In this document: piece after piece, positions 63,464-64,000 of the stretch | Position numbering within the stretch: position 1 is the stretch's first letter | Layout of the letters: each line of letters opens with the position of its first letter | Assembly: GCF_010500955.1 (NCBI RefSeq) | Contig: NZ_QVMJ01000006.1 | Span: 62,001 to 126,000 of the forward strand | Direction: 5' to 3' | Length of the DNA: 64,000 nucleotides | Source of the DNA: Bacteroides sp. 519 | Lineage (GTDB): Bacteria; Bacteroidota; Bacteroidia; Bacteroidales; Bacteroidaceae | Notes under the pieces: generated by a model | Told to the model about the DNA's origin: nothing | The model's database searches: none | The model's input: only the letters and a program-made list of their open reading frames with translations | Position numbers and translations under genes: made by a program

Positions 63464-63964
63464 ATGCCGTTATTATACAAAGCATTTCAATCGCAACTTC
63501 CTACCAAGAGCGGTGAGTATCTATACTATCCCCGGTTGGTTAAAGCTGGGACAATAGATTCTACCGAAATTGCCAAGAAAGTTAGTTGGGCAACCTCTCT
63601 TACCGTTGGTGATGTACAGAATGTTATTCACTCACTAACCGAGGTAATGAGCGACCACCTGATGAACAGTATGAGTGTAAAGCTCGATGGTTTCGGAACG
63701 TTTACCATGATGGTATCGGCCAAGGGCAACGGAGTAAAAGAAGAAAGCGATGTAAGCAGTACGCAGATTGGCGGTTTACGTTGCAAATTCACTCCCGAGT
63801 ACACCCGTCGTCAGGGTAACGGAGGTATCACCAGGGCACTCACCGAGAATGTAAGGTACGTTAATATTGCTACCTTAGGTGTTGTTGCAGCTGCCGGTGG
63901 CGATAACTCCGGTGACAATGGAGGCGACGATGGTGGTGGCGGATGGATAGATCCAACTGCTTAA
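63464..63964 (+). CDS. HU-like DNA-binding protein
   Basis: The 166-residue protein has the extended HU-like fold of Bacteroidota: MPLLYKAFQSQLPTKSGEYL, then STEIAKKVSWATSLTVGDVQNVIHSLTEVMSDHLMNSMSVKLDGFGTFTM, and a DNA-binding arm region (GLRCKFTPEYTRRQGNGGITRAL). A glycine/aspartate-rich low-complexity tail (DNSGDNGGDDGGGGW) ends it. Such proteins bend or coat DNA; the family is common near phage-like and surface modules. It is divergent from DUF4248; a promoter is likely in the gap but no clear TAnnTTTG box was found. Confidence 0.88.
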   Translation: MPLLYKAFQSQLPTKSGEYLYYPRLVKAGTIDSTEIAKKVSWATSLTVGDVQNVIHSLTEVMSDHLMNSMSVKLDGFGTFTMMVSAKGNGVKEESDVSSTQIGGLRCKFTPEYTRRQGNGGITRALTENVRYVNIATLGVVAAAGGDNSGDNGGDDGGGGWIDPTA

Positions 63965-64000
63965 ACACCAACCAGTAAGTTAAATTTTTCTTCAAAGTAA

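Overview
The window is bacterial chromosome from the phylum Bacteroidota, most likely order Bacteroidales. The evidence is a SusC/SusD pair, a hybrid two-component system with a Reg_prop propeller, Sec-exported glycosidases and lipoproteins, Bacteroides-type promoters (-7 box TAnnTTTG), a smalltalk peptide, a DUF4248 protein and an HU-like protein. Genus cannot be set from the sequence alone. No rRNA, tRNA, CRISPR array, transposase or integrase was found.

Layout. (1) 57-7695: end of a capsule/O-antigen cluster. It holds an SDR-type sugar nucleotide enzyme, a split transketolase, CDP-glucose synthesis (rfbF, rfbG), a GT2 glycosyltransferase, a galactofuranosyltransferase-like gene and UDP-galactopyranose mutase (glf). 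(2) 8137-33208: a polysaccharide utilization locus. A carbohydrate esterase, SusD, SusC and a GH95 fucosidase lie on the minus strand. A hybrid sensor/regulator and three plus-strand enzymes follow (two clan GH-D alpha-galactosidase-like proteins and a GH92 mannosidase broken by a frameshift). Then come a GH3 glucosidase and a GH3 relative that has lost its active site. (3) 33289-42726: a membrane-bound DUF6377 regulator, then the L-fucose operon fucI-fucA-fucK-mutarotase-fucP with a divergent AraC regulator. GH95 would release fucose and this operon would consume it. (4) 42822-43495: a HicAB toxin-antitoxin pair. (5) 44116-53046: a phage-like lysis and fibre module (spanin-like lipoprotein, M15 endolysin, coiled-coil membrane protein, fibre-like protein, smalltalk peptide, a 1720-residue adhesin) with no head, terminase or integrase genes. 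(6) 53187-62291: a polymorphic-toxin locus. A 2137-residue secreted RHS protein ends in a type 44 toxin-like tip, followed by a lipoprotein immunity candidate and decayed, displaced tip/immunity remnants. (7) 62450-63964: a small hypothetical, DUF4248 and HU-like module.

The most unusual layer is intergenic. Three arrays of short palindromes repeat at exactly 23 bp. Two use ACACCCGGGTGT (7962-8019 and 22172-22275). The third, at 43641-43745, uses an unrelated near-palindrome, AAATGCAGCATTT, with the same 23-bp period. Separately, nearly every gap of the fuc operon, and several other gaps, holds a different long hairpin built from 7- or 8-bp tandem units followed by their reverse complement. 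Some of these run into the ends of the neighbouring genes. Two distant large-gene units (47 kb and 62 kb) share a promoter with identical spacing and a leader palindrome.
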